This document shows positions 61,574 through 64,000 of a stretch of 64,000 nucleotides of DNA, in pieces. The position numbers were made by a program, and so were the translations under genes. Position 1 is the first letter of the stretch. Each line of letters opens with the position of its first letter. The DNA is from Bombilactobacillus bombi (lineage in GTDB: Bacteria; Bacillota; Bacilli; Lactobacillales; Lactobacillaceae). Where the stretch lies: NCBI RefSeq assembly GCF_964340835.1, contig NZ_OZ204251.1; one strand, written 5' to 3'. The notes beneath the pieces are model-generated. The model was not told where the DNA came from. It made no database searches and saw nothing but the letters and a program-made list of their open reading frames with translations.

Positions 61574-62506
61574 TTATTTTTTCTCTTTAATAATATAAAT
61601 AGGACGTTTTTTAACTTCTAAGAAAATCTTCCCAATATAGTTGCCAATAATTCCCAAAAAGAACAGCTGCATTCCTCCTAAAAAGAGAATAATGGAGATC
61701 GTTGATGACCATCCCTTAGTGGGATTGCCAAAAATCAGCGACCGGATAACAATAAAAATTAATCCAGCAAAGGCAACAAACATAACAAATAAGCCTAACC
61801 AAACGGCAATAATCAGCGGGACGGTTGAAAAATCCGTAATGCCTTCAATCGAATATTTGAATAAACTCCAAAAATTCCAACTCGTAGTGCCTGCTGCTCG
61901 GGCTACATTTTTATAAGGAAGGTATTTTGTTTTAAAGCCCACCCAAGAAAAGATGCCTTTGGAAAAACGATTATATTCGCTCATTTCAATAATGGCATCA
62001 ACCATGTCACGTCGCATAAGCCGAAAATCTCGAGCTCCCGGAACGATTTGGGTATCTGAAATCCGATTAATGATTTTGTAAAACATATTAGAAAAAAAAG
62101 ACCGCAGCTTAGGTTCGCCACTACGATCCGTGCGGGCAGTGCCAATACAATCATAATCAGTAGTTTCTAAAAGCTGAATCATTTGAATCAACATTTCTGG
62201 TGGGTCTTGAAGATCTGCATCCATAATAGTGACTAAATCACCGTCAGCATTCTTCAGCCCCGCATATATTCCAGCTTCTTTACCAAATTGGCGTGAAAAT
62301 GAGATAAAATGAGTATCAATATCCGTTTTATCCGTTAATTGCCGCAATTTGGTTAATGTGTTATCAGTAGATCCATCATTAATAAATAAGATGGACGGTT
62401 GATAGTTGGGTAATTTGCTAAAAGTTTTTTTAATTGCTTGATAAAAAAGTTCAACTGTTTCCTCTTCGTTGTGGCAAGGAACAATGATACTAACTTTTTG
62501 GTTCAT
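61574..62506 (-). CDS. GtrB-like family 2 glycosyltransferase
   Basis: 310 residues. The GT-A fold has VSIIVPCHNEEETVELFYQA at the start, DxD in VTIMDADLQDPP (about residue 92) and GARDFRLMRRDMVD; two C-terminal membrane helices (about 228-255 and 265-292) complete the bactoprenol/dolichol-phosphate sugar transferase layout. Moves a sugar to undecaprenyl phosphate for wall or teichoic acid decoration. No flippase gene is adjacent. Confidence 0.92.
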   Translation of the reverse strand: MNQKVSIIVPCHNEEETVELFYQAIKKTFSKLPNYQPSILFINDGSTDNTLTKLRQLTDKTDIDTHFISFSRQFGKEAGIYAGLKNADGDLVTIMDADLQDPPEMLIQMIQLLETTDYDCIGTARTDRSGEPKLRSFFSNMFYKIINRISDTQIVPGARDFRLMRRDMVDAIIEMSEYNRFSKGIFSWVGFKTKYLPYKNVARAAGTTSWNFWSLFKYSIEGITDFSTVPLIIAVWLGLFVMFVAFAGLIFIVIRSLIFGNPTKGWSSTISIILFLGGMQLFFLGIIGNYIGKIFLEVKKRPIYIIKEKK

Positions 62507-62595
62507 TATGTTCTAACCTCTTTATTTGATAAAATAATCATAACCTTAATTAAGCTAAATTTCTAGCTGTGATTAAGATAGAAAGTGAGAAATTT

Positions 62596-63081
62596 ATGCA
62601 ATTACAACTACAAGCAATGACAAAACAACAGTTTAATGAATTTTTGCGTTCACAAATTCATGAATATGCACAACAAAAAGTAGCTAATAAATTATGGCAT
62701 CCAGATCAGGCTCAACAGCGAGCTGCTGAAGATTTTCAGATGTTACTTCCACAAGGACTTGATACTTATCATAACTATTTCTATGTTTTATGTTCAAAGT
62801 CACAGCCAATATATGGCTACGTCTGGTTAGCAGAAGTGGTGGACGGTGATCAGCCTGATGAACCTTATTTGTTTATCAATGATTATGCGATTTTGTCCAA
62901 ATATCAAAATCAAGGCTATGGCCAGCAAGGCTTACAACTAGTTTTTGAGCAGGCTAAAAAACTTGGTTATCAACATTTAGGACTTCATGTTTTTGGTAAA
63001 AATCAAATAGCTCAGCATTTATACCAAAAAATGGGTTTTATTCCCACAGATATCGTAATGAAAAAATCATTAAGTGATTAA
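62596..63081 (+). CDS. GNAT-family N-acetyltransferase
   Basis: 161 residues from the ATG at 62596; a longer frame from 62569 lacks a ribosome site. The acetyl-CoA loop is YAILSKYQNQGYGQQGLQLVFEQAKKLG (about residues 104-131), followed by HVFGKNQIAQHLYQKMGF, the GNAT signature. Substrate not known. Resembles YycN/YkwB-type proteins in layout. Confidence 0.9.
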   Translation: MQLQLQAMTKQQFNEFLRSQIHEYAQQKVANKLWHPDQAQQRAAEDFQMLLPQGLDTYHNYFYVLCSKSQPIYGYVWLAEVVDGDQPDEPYLFINDYAILSKYQNQGYGQQGLQLVFEQAKKLGYQHLGLHVFGKNQIAQHLYQKMGFIPTDIVMKKSLSD

Positions 63082-63216
63082 TTTTCTGTAAAAATATTAT
63101 TTATTTCATTATTTTCCATTAAATTAGGGTCAAGTTATTGACAAAATGGCACTGTTGTTAGAAAATATTAATCAATTTCTAATTTAAATTTCAAAGAAAT
63201 CATGGGGGTACCGAGC

Positions 63217-64000
63217 TTGAATAAATTACTACAGCGGATGTTGCGTAAAGAAGATCCAAGTGTATACGAAATTAAAGATGCGCATTTAGAAAGGACCCTA
63301 CGAGTGCGTGATTTTTTGGCTTTAGGTGTGGGGACAATTGTTTCGACCACTATTTTTACTTTGCCAGGAGCTGTAGCAGCTGAGCATGCTGGACCAGCAG
63401 TTATCTTGTCGTTTTTAGGTGCAGCCGTGGTCGCCGGGTTAGTGGCTTTTGCTTATGCAGAAATGGCTTCAGCAATGCCTTTTGCCGGTTCGGCATATTC
63501 TTGGATTAATGTAATCTTTGGTGAATTTTTTGGCTGGGTTGCCGGTTGGGCTTTACTTGCAGAATATTTTATTGCAGTTGCTTTTGTGGCTTCCGGTTTA
63601 TCTGCTAATTTTCGAGGATTAATTGCTCCTTTGGGTCTAAAATTGCCCAATGCTTTAGCTAATCCTTTAGGCAGTAATGGTGGAATAATAGATTTGGTCG
63701 CTGCAATTGTGACTATTGGTGTAGCCCTCCTGCTTTCTCGTGGTGTAACAGAAGCAGCTCGTGTAGAGAATGTTTTAGTGGTGGCTAAAGTTTTAGCTAT
63801 TATTTTATTTATTATTGTTGGCGCAACAGCAATCCATGCTCAAAATTATACGCCGTTCATTCCAAAGTATCATGCTAATCCAGATGGGAGTGCTTTTGGC
63901 GGTTGGCAGGGTATTTATGCCGGGGTCTCAATGATTTTTCTAGCTTATATTGGTTTTGATTCAATTGCAGCTAATTCTGCAGAAGCTATAGAACCTCAAA
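63217..64000 (+). CDS. APC-family amino acid permease (3' end outside window)
   Basis: 261 codons open to the window edge. From the TTG at 63217 (GGGGG 8 bases upstream) the protein starts MNKLLQRMLRKEDP; an in-frame ATG at 63202 is the alternative. The first helix has the amino acid-binding LGVGTIVSTTIFTLPGAVAAEHAGPAV loop and helices follow at about 50-70, 85-115, 140-165, 170-190 and 235-258 (YAGVSMIFLAYIGFDSIAANSAEA). Resembles cationic or neutral amino acid permeases of the YfnA type. Confidence 0.9.
   Translation, partial: MNKLLQRMLRKEDPSVYEIKDAHLERTLRVRDFLALGVGTIVSTTIFTLPGAVAAEHAGPAVILSFLGAAVVAGLVAFAYAEMASAMPFAGSAYSWINVIFGEFFGWVAGWALLAEYFIAVAFVASGLSANFRGLIAPLGLKLPNALANPLGSNGGIIDLVAAIVTIGVALLLSRGVTEAARVENVLVVAKVLAIILFIIVGATAIHAQNYTPFIPKYHANPDGSAFGGWQGIYAGVSMIFLAYIGFDSIAANSAEAIEPQ

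Overview
The window is low-GC Firmicute DNA, most likely from a lactic acid bacterium of the Lactobacillaceae. The supporting signs are a cggR-gap-pgk-tpiA-eno glycolytic operon, a secG-esterase-rnr-smpB-ssrA set, pta and ackA, a T-box, ClpP, LtaS, a comG operon, a water-forming type NADH oxidase, and a nucleoside deoxyribosyltransferase of the size known from lactobacilli. The genus cannot be fixed from the sequence alone. Most of the window is housekeeping DNA; one complete IS3-family element is the only clear mobile DNA.

Layout. 1-5863 (minus strand) is an aromatic amino acid operon: an 18-residue leader peptide rich in Tyr and Phe codons with an attenuator, then an MFS transporter fused to chorismate mutase, aroC, a short BacA/prephenate dehydratase-like gene, aroA and tyrA (cut by the window edge). 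6040-9247 is a T-box-controlled pair: a peptide-binding lipoprotein and an amidohydrolase. 9351-12798 holds a YisL-like protein, an AhpD-like protein, tRNA-Leu, NAD(P)H-hydrate dehydratase and NADH oxidase. clpP (12862-13452), an IS3-family element (13569-15196) and an FMN reductase follow. 16345-17157 has two small membrane proteins and tRNA-Arg. 17224-22901 is the CggR-controlled glycolytic operon. 23101-25391 holds a large membrane protein and a SAP-domain protein. 25497-30048 is secG, esterase, rnr, smpB and a TetR regulator. 30288-34511 carries a GNAT, a LURP-one-like protein, a Cof phosphatase, ung, pta and tsaE. 35171-39326 is murB, cdaA, cdaR and glmM, i.e. cell-wall precursor and c-di-AMP synthesis. 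39381-40871 (minus) is a small SPFH operon. glmS follows at 41110, then VanZ, YebC and the seven-gene comG pseudopilus operon (44505-48020), a YtxK-like methyltransferase and ackA. ssrA (50416-50780), an iron alcohol dehydrogenase, NlpC/P60, a deoxyribosyltransferase, a Cof phosphatase, a two-component system, ltaS, VanZ, pgi, a GT2 glycosyltransferase, a GNAT and a truncated amino acid permease complete the window.

The genes work together in recognisable blocks: aromatic amino acid supply, peptide uptake, lower glycolysis with acetate kinase and phosphotransacetylase, UDP-GlcNAc supply (GlmS, GlmM) with MurB and c-di-AMP control, and DNA uptake. The points most worth a second look are the Tyr/Phe leader-peptide attenuator with mutually exclusive hairpins, the transporter-chorismate mutase fusion with a BacA-like partner, the ribbon-helix-helix/NfeD-like fusion paired with an SPFH protein that has no membrane anchor, the IS element inserted exactly in the loop of a terminator hairpin, and paired NagR-like sites at glmS.
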